A stretch of 64,000 nucleotides of DNA from Pseudomonas sp. GOM7 (GTDB taxonomy: Bacteria; Pseudomonadota; Gammaproteobacteria; Pseudomonadales; Pseudomonadaceae), in NCBI RefSeq assembly GCF_026723825.1, contig NZ_CP113519.1, positions 4,216,001 to 4,280,000 on the forward strand, given 5' to 3'. Below, one piece after another: positions 8,869 to 16,921 of this stretch. The notes under the pieces were generated by a model that was not told where the DNA came from, searched no databases, and worked only from the letters and a program-made list of their open reading frames with translations. The first letter of the stretch is position 1. Each line of letters opens with the position of its first letter. A program made the position numbers and the translations under genes.

Positions 8869-9942
8869 ATGCACAGACTCTCGCCACTTGCCCTGCTCAG
8901 CGCCCTGCTGCTCAGCAGTGCGGCGCATGCCGCCCTGCAACCACCCGCCGGTTACCGCGCCCCCGTGGAGCAGCGCCAGGGACATGCCGCGCCCTGCTCG
9001 GCAGCGCCGCAGCCGTACATCGGCGAGATGCACTTCACCAGCAAGTACGCCGGCTCCGACAGCGCGCGCGCCACGCTCAATGCCCGTGCGGAGAAGAGCT
9101 TCCGCCAGCAGACCTCCGACATCACCCGCCTGGAGAAGGAAGCCGGGCGGCTGATCACCGGCTACATGCGCACCGGCCAGCGCGAGCGCCTGGACTGCGC
9201 TATCCAGTGGCTGGATCGCTGGGCCAGTGCCGATGCCCTGGAATCCGAGCGTTTCAATCACACCGGCAAGTCGATCCGCAAATGGGCGCTGGGCAGCCTC
9301 GCCGGCGCCTGGCTACGCCTGAAGTTCTCCGAGTCGCAGCCGCTGAAGGACTACCCCGAGCAGAGCGAGCGCATCGAGCGCTGGTTCCTCAACCTGGCCG
9401 AACACACCGTGCGCGAGTGGAGCGACCTGCCGCTGAAGAAGATCAACAACCACAGCTACTGGGCCGCCTGGTCGGTGATGGCGGTGGCGGTGGTCAGTGA
9501 CCGGCGCGACCTGTTCGACTGGTCCGTGGAGCAGTTCCGCGTCGCCGCCAACCAGGTGGACGACGAAGGCTTTCTGCCCAACGAGATACGTCGCCGCCAG
9601 CGCGCCCTGGCCTACCACAACTACGCCCTGCCACCGCTGGCGATGATCGCCGCCTTCGCCCAGGCCAACGGCGTCGATCTGCGCGGCGAGAACCATGGCG
9701 CCCTGCAGCGCCTGGCCGAGCGAGTGCTGGAGGGGGCGCAGAACCCGAAGATCTTCGCCCAGCGCAGCGGCGCCAAGCAGGACATGGGCGAACTGCGCAA
9801 GGACTACAAGTACGCCTGGCTGGCACCCTACTGCAGCCTTTACGACTGCGGCCCGCAAGCCCGCGAACTGAACAAGGACATGGGGCCGTTCAACAGCTTC
9901 CGCTTAGGTGGCGAGGTGACCCAGGTGTTCGGCAAACCGTAG
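8869..9942 (+). CDS. algL: Alginate lyase AlgL (periplasmic)
   Basis: The 357-residue enzyme cleaves polymannuronate by beta-elimination and clears polymer left in the periplasm. ATG at 8869 is chosen because it starts a clean signal peptide (LSSAAHA, residues 14-20). The upstream in-frame Met has no such start. The alpha/alpha-barrel lyase signature NNHSYW is at 193-198 with H195, and the second active-site block YHNYALPPL begins at Y249. The TAG stop lies inside the left arm of a REP hairpin. A 133-bp gap then separates it from algI, the longest gap in the cluster. Confidence 0.95.
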   Translation: MHRLSPLALLSALLLSSAAHAALQPPAGYRAPVEQRQGHAAPCSAAPQPYIGEMHFTSKYAGSDSARATLNARAEKSFRQQTSDITRLEKEAGRLITGYMRTGQRERLDCAIQWLDRWASADALESERFNHTGKSIRKWALGSLAGAWLRLKFSESQPLKDYPEQSERIERWFLNLAEHTVREWSDLPLKKINNHSYWAAWSVMAVAVVSDRRDLFDWSVEQFRVAANQVDDEGFLPNEIRRRQRALAYHNYALPPLAMIAAFAQANGVDLRGENHGALQRLAERVLEGAQNPKIFAQRSGAKQDMGELRKDYKYAWLAPYCSLYDCGPQARELNKDMGPFNSFRLGGEVTQVFGKP

Positions 9943-9998
9943 GAGCCGGCTTGCCGGCGATCTGCCTTGCACAGCGTCGCCGGCAAGCCAGCTCCTAC
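9939..9998 (+). repeat. REP palindrome overlapping the algL stop codon
   Basis: Arms of 22 nt at 9939-9960 and 9977-9998 pair with one mismatch around a 16-nt loop. The arm begins GTAGGAGC and continues with a GCTTGCCGGCGA core, typical of Pseudomonas REP sequences. The algL TAG at 9940-9942 is part of the left arm. It is the only such element inside the alginate operon and lies between algL and algI. Confidence 0.85.
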
Positions 9999-10075
9999 AG
10001 GAAGTAGCAAAAACAAGCCCCTCGCAGGCGGGGGGAAAGGGGGGCGCTGCCCCGAGTCTTCACGGAGAAGCAAGG

Positions 10076-11527
10076 ATGGTCTTTTCATCCAACGTCTTTT
10101 TGTTCCTGTTCCTGCCGATCTTCCTCGGCCTGTACTACCTGTGCCCGAACCGCGGGCGCAACCTGCTGATCCTGATCGGCAGCTACATCTTCTACGCCTG
10201 GTGGCGGGTGGACTTCCTCCTGCTGTTCGCCGCCGTGACGCTGTGGAACTACGTCTTCGGCCTGCGCATCCAGGCCAACGCCGGCACCGAGGCGGCGCGG
10301 CGCTGGGTGGTGGCCGGGGTGGTCGGCAACCTGGCCACGCTGGGCTACTTCAAGTACGCCAACTTCGGGGTGGCCAACATCAATGCCGTACTCGAATCCA
10401 TGGGTTTCGAGCCCTTCGTGCTGACCTCGGTGATCCTGCCAATCGGCATCTCCTTCTACATCTTCCAGTCCATCAGCTACCTGATCGACGTGTACCGCAA
10501 GGACACCGAGCCGACCCGCAACCTGATCAACTTCGCTGCCTTCATCGCCCTGTTCCCGCAACTGATCGCCGGCCCCGTGCTGCGCTACAAGGATCTGGCC
10601 GACCAGTTCACCGACCGCACCCACAGCCTGGACAAGTTCAGCGAAGGCGCCACACGTTTCATGCAGGGTTTCGTCAAGAAGGTGTTCATCGCCGACAGCC
10701 TGGCGCCGCTGGTGGATCACTGCTTCGCCCTGCAGAACCCCAGCACCGGCGATGCCTGGCTGGGCATGATCGCCTACACCGCGCAGCTATATTTCGACTT
10801 CTCCGGCTACAGCGACATGGCCATCGGCCTGGGCCTGATGATGGGCTTCCGTTTCATGGAGAACTTCAACCAGCCCTATATCAGCCAGTCGATCACCGAG
10901 TTCTGGCGGCGCTGGCACATCAGCCTGTCCACCTGGCTGCGCGATTACCTCTACGTGCCCCTGGGCGGCAACCGTCACGGCACCTTCAACACCTACCGCA
11001 ACCTGTTCCTGACCATGCTGCTCGGTGGTTTCTGGCACGGCGCGAACTGGACCTTCCTGATCTGGGGCGCCTGGCACGGCACCTGGCTGGCCATCGAGCG
11101 CGCCCTGGGAGTGAAGGCCGCACCGACCGTCTTCAACCCGCTGAAATGGGCCTTCACCCTGCTGCTGGTGATGCTTGGCTGGGTGATCTTCCGCGCCGAG
11201 AACCTTGAGGTGGCCGGGCGCATGTACGCCGCACTGCTGCCCTTCGGCGACTGGCACCTGAGCGAGCTGACCGTGGCACAGATCAGCAGCCTGCAGATGG
11301 TCACCCTGGCCCTGGCCTGGGGGGTGATCGCCGTCAACGGTGCACGCCAGTTCCTCGGCCAACGCCAGGGCACGGCCGAGCAATGGCTGCCCAGCGGCGT
11401 CGGGGTGATGAGCCGCGTGCACCACCGCACCCTGGTGCTGCAAGGCGCCCTGCTCCTGCTGTTCTGCGTCTCGCTGCTCAAGCTCTCGGCGCAGAGCTAC
11501 TCCCCCTTCCTCTACTTCCAGTTCTGA
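10076..11527 (+). CDS. algI: Alginate O-acetylation membrane protein AlgI (MBOAT)
   Basis: The 483-residue polytopic inner-membrane protein of the MBOAT family passes acetyl groups across the membrane to AlgJ/AlgX. Ten or so hydrophobic segments are visible. The MBOAT signature is clear: an ITEFWRRWHISLSTWLRDYL-type block around residue 278-297, then FWHGANW with the catalytic His at 321. A ribosome site (GGAGAAGCAAGG) precedes the ATG. It starts after the REP element, so its translation is not coupled to algL. algJ follows 14 bp later. Confidence 0.96.
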   Translation: MVFSSNVFLFLFLPIFLGLYYLCPNRGRNLLILIGSYIFYAWWRVDFLLLFAAVTLWNYVFGLRIQANAGTEAARRWVVAGVVGNLATLGYFKYANFGVANINAVLESMGFEPFVLTSVILPIGISFYIFQSISYLIDVYRKDTEPTRNLINFAAFIALFPQLIAGPVLRYKDLADQFTDRTHSLDKFSEGATRFMQGFVKKVFIADSLAPLVDHCFALQNPSTGDAWLGMIAYTAQLYFDFSGYSDMAIGLGLMMGFRFMENFNQPYISQSITEFWRRWHISLSTWLRDYLYVPLGGNRHGTFNTYRNLFLTMLLGGFWHGANWTFLIWGAWHGTWLAIERALGVKAAPTVFNPLKWAFTLLLVMLGWVIFRAENLEVAGRMYAALLPFGDWHLSELTVAQISSLQMVTLALAWGVIAVNGARQFLGQRQGTAEQWLPSGVGVMSRVHHRTLVLQGALLLLFCVSLLKLSAQSYSPFLYFQF

Positions 11528-11541
11528 GCGGAGGCCCTGTC

Positions 11542-12675
11542 ATGACACGTTCATTCAAGACCCTTTACGTCGCCCTGTTCCTTCTGGCCTTGCTGCCCAC
11601 CAGCCTGCTGGCCCTGTCCAGCCTGGCCAGCTACGACATGCCGGCAGACCCCAAGGTGCTCGACGGCGAACTGGCCAGAAGCATCGAGCACCACTACGAC
11701 GAGGAGTTTCCCCTCAAGCAGTTCGGCATCAACCTCTGGGCCGCCCTGGAGTACCTGGCCTTCGGCGAGGGCCGCGCCGGCCTGGTGATCGGTGAGGACG
11801 GCTGGCTGTACTCGGACGAGGAATTCGATGCGGTGGCAGACGGTCAACGCCAGATCCGCGACAACCTGGCGCTGATCCGCGGTGTGCAGCGTCAGCTCGA
11901 ACAGCGCGACATCCACCTGCTGCTGGCCATCGTCCCGGCCAAGACCCGTCTGTACCCGGAGCACACCGGCAGCCATAGCCCCAGCGCTCTGCAACGCAAC
12001 CTCTACCCGAGCTTCCATCAGGCCGTGCAGGCTGCCGGCATCGCCGCACCGGATCTACTCGGCCCGCTGCAGGCGGCCAAACGGGACGAACAGGTGTTCC
12101 TGCGTACCGACACGCACTGGACACCGGAAGGCGCCGAGGTGGCCGCCCGCACCCTCAGCGAGGTGATCCGCAGCGCCGTACCGCTGCGCGGCGAGCCGCA
12201 GCAGTTCGTCACCGAAACCGTGGAAACCCGCGATCACCAGGGCGACCTGACCCGCTTCCTGCCACTGGCGCCGCTGTTCGACAGCCTGATGCCGCGCGCC
12301 GACCGTCTGCAGCAGCGCGAAACCCACGCCGCCCAGGCCGGCGGTGGCGATCTGTTCGGCGACAGCGACATACCGGTGGCCCTGGTCGGCACCAGCTACA
12401 GCGCCAATCCCTCGTGGAACTTCGTCGGCGCCCTGCGCCAGTACCTCGAGCGCGATGTGGTCAACCACGCCGAGGAAGGCCAGGGCCCGCTGGTGCCGAT
12501 GCTCAAGTACCTGCAGAGCGATGAACTGAAGAACAACCCGCCGCAGGTGGTGATCTGGGAATTCCCCGAGCGCTACCTGCCGATGGCCGGTGACCTGAAC
12601 GATTTCGACCCGAACTGGCTCGCCGCCCTCAAGGCAGACGGCGAGCAGCAAAAACTGGCTGCGGCCAATCGCTGA
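11542..12675 (+). CDS. algJ: Alginate O-acetyltransferase AlgJ (SGNH-like)
   Basis: The 377-residue membrane-anchored periplasmic protein resembles the catalytic half of AlgX. ATG at 11542 gives an N-terminal signal/anchor (residues 7-28). The catalytic residues are visible as D190-x-H192 (RTDTHWTPEG) and S285 (VGTSYSA). AlgJ relays acetyl groups from AlgI, and the order algI-algJ-algF is the standard acetylation cassette. A longer in-frame reading upstream lies inside algI and lacks a signal sequence. Confidence 0.94.
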   Translation: MTRSFKTLYVALFLLALLPTSLLALSSLASYDMPADPKVLDGELARSIEHHYDEEFPLKQFGINLWAALEYLAFGEGRAGLVIGEDGWLYSDEEFDAVADGQRQIRDNLALIRGVQRQLEQRDIHLLLAIVPAKTRLYPEHTGSHSPSALQRNLYPSFHQAVQAAGIAAPDLLGPLQAAKRDEQVFLRTDTHWTPEGAEVAARTLSEVIRSAVPLRGEPQQFVTETVETRDHQGDLTRFLPLAPLFDSLMPRADRLQQRETHAAQAGGGDLFGDSDIPVALVGTSYSANPSWNFVGALRQYLERDVVNHAEEGQGPLVPMLKYLQSDELKNNPPQVVIWEFPERYLPMAGDLNDFDPNWLAALKADGEQQKLAAANR

Positions 12676-12697
12676 TCCATCCCAAGGAGGACTACCC

Positions 12698-13345
12698 ATG
12701 AAGACTCAAACCACCCTTCGTCGCTTCACCCTCGGTGCCTGCGCCCTGGCTCTCGGTCTGGGCATGCTCCAGGCTCACGCTGGTGACGCGGCCCTGTACG
12801 GGCCGAAAGCGCCCAAGGGCTCGGCCTTCGTCCGCGCCTACAACGCTGGCAATGCCGAGCTGGACGTCAAGGTCGGCGAGGTGCAGCTCAAGCAGGTCGC
12901 GCCGCTGGGCTCCAGCGACTTCAAGTTCCTGCCCGCGGGTAGCTACCAGGCTCAGGTCGGCAGCAACGCCCTGCCGGTGAAACTGGAAGCCGCGCACTAC
13001 TACACCCTGGTCAACCAGACCGGCAGCGCGCCGCGCCTGGTGGAGGAGCCGGCCTTCAGCAACAAGCAGAAGGCCATGCTGCGCGTGCAGAACCTCAGCG
13101 ACAGCAAGCTCAGCGTGAAGACCGCCGACGGCAAGACGCCGGTGGTCGCCGACGTGGCGCCGAACGGTCGCGGTGAGCGCGAGATCAACCCGGTCAAGGT
13201 CGGCCTGGCGCTGTTTGCCGGCGACAAGAAGATCACCGACCTCAAGCCGGTCACCCTCGAGCGCGGCGAAGTGGTCAGCCTGTTCGTCACCGGCGGCCAG
13301 GGCAAGTTGTCGCCAGTGTGGGTCAAGCGCCCCATCGACGGTTGA
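12698..13345 (+). CDS. algF: Alginate O-acetylation adaptor AlgF
   Basis: The 215-residue periplasmic protein is required for alginate acetylation and is thought to act as an adaptor between AlgJ and AlgX. A signal peptide ends in LQAHA near residue 28. The remainder is two small beta-rich domains with no catalytic motif. A strong ribosome site (AAGGAGG, about 9 nt before ATG) is present. It is followed by a 97-bp gap before algA. Confidence 0.93.
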   Translation: MKTQTTLRRFTLGACALALGLGMLQAHAGDAALYGPKAPKGSAFVRAYNAGNAELDVKVGEVQLKQVAPLGSSDFKFLPAGSYQAQVGSNALPVKLEAAHYYTLVNQTGSAPRLVEEPAFSNKQKAMLRVQNLSDSKLSVKTADGKTPVVADVAPNGRGEREINPVKVGLALFAGDKKITDLKPVTLERGEVVSLFVTGGQGKLSPVWVKRPIDG

Positions 13346-13442
13346 AGCAACAGGTTTCTAGAACAAGGAAAACGGCGGGCACACGCCGCACCGACACGAC
13401 ACGGGCATCCATCTCGCAATGAACGTTAAGGAGAGACACATC

Positions 13443-14879
13443 ATGACCCCCATCATCCTTTCCGGTGGCAGCGGCTCCCGACTCTGGCCTCTTTCGCGCA
13501 AGCTGTATCCCAAGCAGTTCCTCGCCCTGACCGGCGAGCAAACCCTGTTCCAGCAGACTCTGCAGCGCCTCGCGTTCGACGGCATGCAGCCGCCGGTACT
13601 GGTGGCCAACCAGGAACACCGTTTCATCGTCCAGGAGCAACTGGAGCAGATCGGCCAGCAGGCGCAGTTGCTGCTGCTCGAACCCTTCGGCCGCAACACC
13701 GCACCAGCGGTGGCCATGGCCGCCCTGCAACTGCTGGCCGAAGGCCGTGACGAGCTGATGCTGGTACTGCCGGCCGACCACGTGCTGGATGACCAGCAGG
13801 CCTTCCGCCAGGCCCTGGCCCTGGCCACCGTGGCCGCCGAGAAAGGTGAAATGGTGCTGTTCGGCGTGCCGGCCAACCGCCCGGAAACCGGCTACGGCTA
13901 CATCCGCGGCCAGGCCGACGAGGAACTGCCCGAAGGCGTGGCGCGGGTCGCCAGCTTCGTCGAGAAACCCGACGCCCAGCGCGCCACCGAATACGTGAAG
14001 AGCGGCGACTACTTCTGGAACAGCGGCATGTTCCTGTTCCGCGCCAGCCGTTTCCTGGAAGAACTCAAGCATCACGACGTGGACATCTACGACACCTGCC
14101 TGCTGGCCCTGGAGCGCAGCCAGCGCAAGGACGTCGAGATCGCCATCGACCCGGCCACCTTCGCCTGCTGCCCGGACAACTCCATCGACTACGCGGTGAT
14201 GGAGAAGACCAGCCGCGCCTGCGTGGTGCCGCTGGCCGCCGGCTGGAACGACGTCGGTAGCTGGTCGTCGATCTGGGAAGTGCACGACAAGGACGACGCT
14301 GGCAACGTCACCAAGGGCGACGTGGTGGTCGAGGACAGCCGCAACTGCCTGATCCACGGCAACGGCAAGCTGGTCTCGGTGCTCGGCCTGGACGACATCG
14401 TCGTGGTGGAAACCAAGGACGCCATGATGGTGGCGCACAAGGATCGCGTGCAGGACGTCAAGAAGCTGGTGAGCAGGCTCGACAAGCAGGGCCGCAGCGA
14501 AACCCAGAACCATTGCGAGGTGTACCGCCCCTGGGGCTCGTACGACTCGGTGGACATGGGCGGGCGCTTCCAGGTCAAGCACATCACCGTCAAACCGGGT
14601 GCGCAGCTCTCCTTGCAGATGCACCACCACCGCGCCGAGCACTGGATCGTGGTCTCCGGCACGGCCAAGGTGACCTGCGACGACCGTGAGTTCCTGCTCA
14701 CCGAGAACCAGTCCTGCTACATCCCGATGACCTCGGTGCACCGCCTGGCCAACCCGGGCAAGATCCCGCTGGAAATCATCGAAGTGCAATCGGGCACCTA
14801 CCTGGGTGAGGACGACATCGAGCGCCTGGAGGATGTCTATGGGCGCAGCGATGCGCTAGCCGTCGGCGCCGCCCATTGA
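13443..14879 (+). CDS. algA: Bifunctional phosphomannose isomerase / GDP-mannose pyrophosphorylase AlgA
   Basis: The 478-residue cytoplasmic enzyme makes mannose-6-phosphate from fructose-6-phosphate and GDP-mannose from mannose-1-phosphate, feeding AlgD. The start at 13443 (MTPIILSGG) is chosen because AAGGAGA at 13428-13434 lies about 9 nt before it and family members begin here. An in-frame ATG at 13419 would consume that ribosome site. The nucleotidyltransferase signature GGSGSRLWPLSRK is at the N-terminus, FVEKPD follows mid-domain, and the C-terminal cupin (MHHHRAEHWIVVSG) carries the isomerase. It is the last gene of the operon. Confidence 0.96.
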   Translation: MTPIILSGGSGSRLWPLSRKLYPKQFLALTGEQTLFQQTLQRLAFDGMQPPVLVANQEHRFIVQEQLEQIGQQAQLLLLEPFGRNTAPAVAMAALQLLAEGRDELMLVLPADHVLDDQQAFRQALALATVAAEKGEMVLFGVPANRPETGYGYIRGQADEELPEGVARVASFVEKPDAQRATEYVKSGDYFWNSGMFLFRASRFLEELKHHDVDIYDTCLLALERSQRKDVEIAIDPATFACCPDNSIDYAVMEKTSRACVVPLAAGWNDVGSWSSIWEVHDKDDAGNVTKGDVVVEDSRNCLIHGNGKLVSVLGLDDIVVVETKDAMMVAHKDRVQDVKKLVSRLDKQGRSETQNHCEVYRPWGSYDSVDMGGRFQVKHITVKPGAQLSLQMHHHRAEHWIVVSGTAKVTCDDREFLLTENQSCYIPMTSVHRLANPGKIPLEIIEVQSGTYLGEDDIERLEDVYGRSDALAVGAAH

Positions 14880-14886
14880 GCTGTTC

Positions 14887-14939
14887 GTAGCCCGGATGCA
14901 ATCCGGGTCGATCCCGGCCCCGGATTGCATCCGGGCTAC
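14887..14939 (+). repeat. Perfect 21-bp palindromic repeat after algA
   Basis: Arms at 14887-14907 and 14919-14939 pair perfectly over 21 bp with an 11-nt loop. The core is CCCGGATTGCATCCGGG. Single related arms recur at 51422-51442 and 60676-60696, so this is a dispersed REP-type repeat. It lies 8 bp after the algA stop and may also end or protect the alginate mRNA, but it has no T-run. Confidence 0.85.
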
Positions 14940-15039
14940 GCCTCTCCCACCGTTCATGCCCACCTCCGGGCCTGTCACACCCTGCGACAGCCCATGCGGT
15001 TACCCTGACCTGACAGCTTGTGTAGGATGAAGGCAGACT

Positions 15040-15522
15040 TTGCAAAAGGTTGCTCTCATGCTGTTCGGTGCCGTACTCGTCATCACCTGGCTGATCCTGC
15101 TGATCCGCTACCCGAGCAAGGCCCTGCCCGTCTCGGCAGCGGCGCTCATCGGCCTGGGCCTGGTGGCGACCTGGGTGATCTGGCAGGAAAGCCGCGAGGC
15201 CCGCGATCTCGCCCATCTCGAACTGCGCATCCAGTACGCACCACAACAATGCCCGGCTGACCGACCATTGGCCGTGGAGCTGAAGAACGGCAGCGACGCG
15301 GCTCTGCAGGAACTGCATTGGCAAGTGGCCGCCTACCGCCCCGGCACCAGTACCAACCTGGCTCAACGCCTGTACGAATCGCCGCGCTACGACGGCCCTG
15401 GCGAGCTGTTACCCGGCGAAACCTGGGAAGACTGCCTGCCCCTACCCGACTTGCGCAGCGGCTACCGCCCGCAAACCCTGGAGTTCCGCGCCGAACGCCT
15501 GCAGGGCAGGTTCGTCCGCTGA
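15040..15522 (+). CDS. Membrane-anchored protein of unknown function
   Basis: A 160-residue protein with two hydrophobic segments near residues 4-20 and 31-48, followed by a soluble domain of about 110 residues ending in LEFRAERLQGRFVR. Two cysteines (QCPADRP and EDCLPLP) could pair. The TTG at 15040 is taken as start because AGGATGAAGG lies just upstream. An ATG at 15058 would remove six residues and shorten the first membrane segment. I do not recognise a characterised family. Similar short proteins are common in Pseudomonas. It has no operon partner. Confidence 0.7.
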   Translation: MQKVALMLFGAVLVITWLILLIRYPSKALPVSAAALIGLGLVATWVIWQESREARDLAHLELRIQYAPQQCPADRPLAVELKNGSDAALQELHWQVAAYRPGTSTNLAQRLYESPRYDGPGELLPGETWEDCLPLPDLRSGYRPQTLEFRAERLQGRFVR

Positions 15523-15701
15523 TCCGCGCCGAACGTCTGCCGAGCCGGTCCGAACACTCGCTCCTACCTGCACAGGGGCTAGCCAATGCCGGGCATGCCC
15601 GAGGCCTGCCAGCTAAAGTTGAGTCTGCTCTCATTTTTCCCTTTGCGACCCAAGCGGCCTGCTAAGCTGATCGTCCATCACTTTTTCAGGGAGTCTTGCG
15701 C

Positions 15702-16535
15702 ATGGCTGATCAACCCAACGTCCTTATCACCGGCTGCTCCAGCGGCATAGGTCGCGCTCTGGCCGATGCCTTCCAGGCGGCCGGCTACGCTGTCTGGGCC
15801 ACCGCACGCAAGGAGGCGGATTTGGCCAATCTGCAACAGGCCGGCTTCCATGCGCTGCACCTGGACGTCAACGATGCCGAGGCCGCGCAAGCCCTGGCCA
15901 AGCGCCTGGAAGGTGAAATCGGCGGCCTCGACGTGCTGATCAACAATGCCGGCTACGGCGCCATGGGGCCGCTGCTCGATGGCGGCGTGGAAGCCATGCG
16001 TCAGCAATTCGAGACCAACGTCTTCGCCATCGTCGGCGTGACCCGCGCCTTCTTCCCGCTGCTGCGTCGCAGCCGTGGTCTGGTGGTCAACATCGGCAGC
16101 GTCTCGGCAGTACTGGTCACACCATTCGCCGGCGCCTACTGCGCCTCCAAGGCCGCCGTGCATGCCTTGAGCGACGCCCTGCGCATGGAGCTGGCGCCTT
16201 TCTCCATCGATGTCATGGAAGTGCAGCCGGGCGCTATCGCCTCCAGCTTCGGCAGCAACGCCACCCAGCAGGCCGAGGCGCTGATCCGCCAGGACTCACC
16301 CTGGTGGCCGCTGCGCGAAGGCATCCGCGCCCGCGCCAACGCCTCGCAGGACAAACCTACGCCGGCCAGCGATTTCGCCACGCAGCTTCTGGCCGCCGTG
16401 CAGCGTGACAAACGCCCGCGCCTGCTACGCCTGGGCAATGGCAGCCGTGCCCTGCCGCTGACCGCCACCCTGGTGCCCAAGGCACTGCTGGAACGGATAC
16501 TGCGCAAACGCTTCGGCCTGGCTCGCGCGCTATGA
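15702..16535 (+). CDS. Short-chain dehydrogenase/reductase (SDR)
   Basis: A 277-residue classical SDR. The NAD(P)-binding motif TGCSSGIG is at residues 10-17, NNAG follows near residue 84, and YCASK (Tyr-x3-Lys) is in mid-protein near residue 145. The sequence GCSSGIGRALADAF and the C-terminal extension resemble the SDR group annotated as oxidoreductases of retinol/lipid type. The substrate is unknown. ATG at 15702 is preferred to TTG at 15696 because AGGGAG at 15688-15693 is 8 nt upstream. It overlaps the next gene by 4 bp. Confidence 0.9.
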   Translation: MADQPNVLITGCSSGIGRALADAFQAAGYAVWATARKEADLANLQQAGFHALHLDVNDAEAAQALAKRLEGEIGGLDVLINNAGYGAMGPLLDGGVEAMRQQFETNVFAIVGVTRAFFPLLRRSRGLVVNIGSVSAVLVTPFAGAYCASKAAVHALSDALRMELAPFSIDVMEVQPGAIASSFGSNATQQAEALIRQDSPWWPLREGIRARANASQDKPTPASDFATQLLAAVQRDKRPRLLRLGNGSRALPLTATLVPKALLERILRKRFGLARAL

Positions 16536-16900
16536 CCCCCGCGGTGCAGGTGCGCCATTACGCCCTGGCCGGGGTGATCGCGGCCGTGCTGCTGAACCTG
16601 CTGCTGCGCACCTTCGTGCGTCTGGGCGGGGTGTTCACCACCCTGCTGATCGCCGCCGCCATCGCCACTGGCCTGGCCCTGGTGTTCCACTGGCGCCAGG
16701 GCCGCGCGCCGAGCGCTGCCGAACGCTGGCGCTTGACCCTGCTCTACGGCGGCATGCTGGGTTTGCTCTATCTGGGTCTGCTGGGCATGATGGCCCTGCA
16801 GGACACGCCCAGCCCCATGGGCCTGCTTCTGTTCAGCCTGCATTACCTGTGCTACCCGCTGCTGGCCTGGCTGGCGTTCTCGCCACGTTACGGCCGCTGA
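16532..16900 (+). CDS. Small integral membrane protein of unknown function
   Basis: A 122-residue protein with four likely membrane segments (about residues 10-30, 34-52, 66-86, 95-112). It starts inside the stop of the upstream SDR (ATGA), so the two are translationally coupled. No catalytic motif is visible and I do not recognise the family. It is followed 21 bp later by an ATPase gene, making a probable three-gene operon. Confidence 0.75.
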   Translation: MTPAVQVRHYALAGVIAAVLLNLLLRTFVRLGGVFTTLLIAAAIATGLALVFHWRQGRAPSAAERWRLTLLYGGMLGLLYLGLLGMMALQDTPSPMGLLLFSLHYLCYPLLAWLAFSPRYGR

Positions 16901-16921
16901 CTCCTGGTCAGGACGACACTC

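Noticed and set aside
13419..13442. Start of algA at 13419
   Set aside because: It would place the strong AAGGAGA ribosome site inside the coding region and add eight residues not found in the family.
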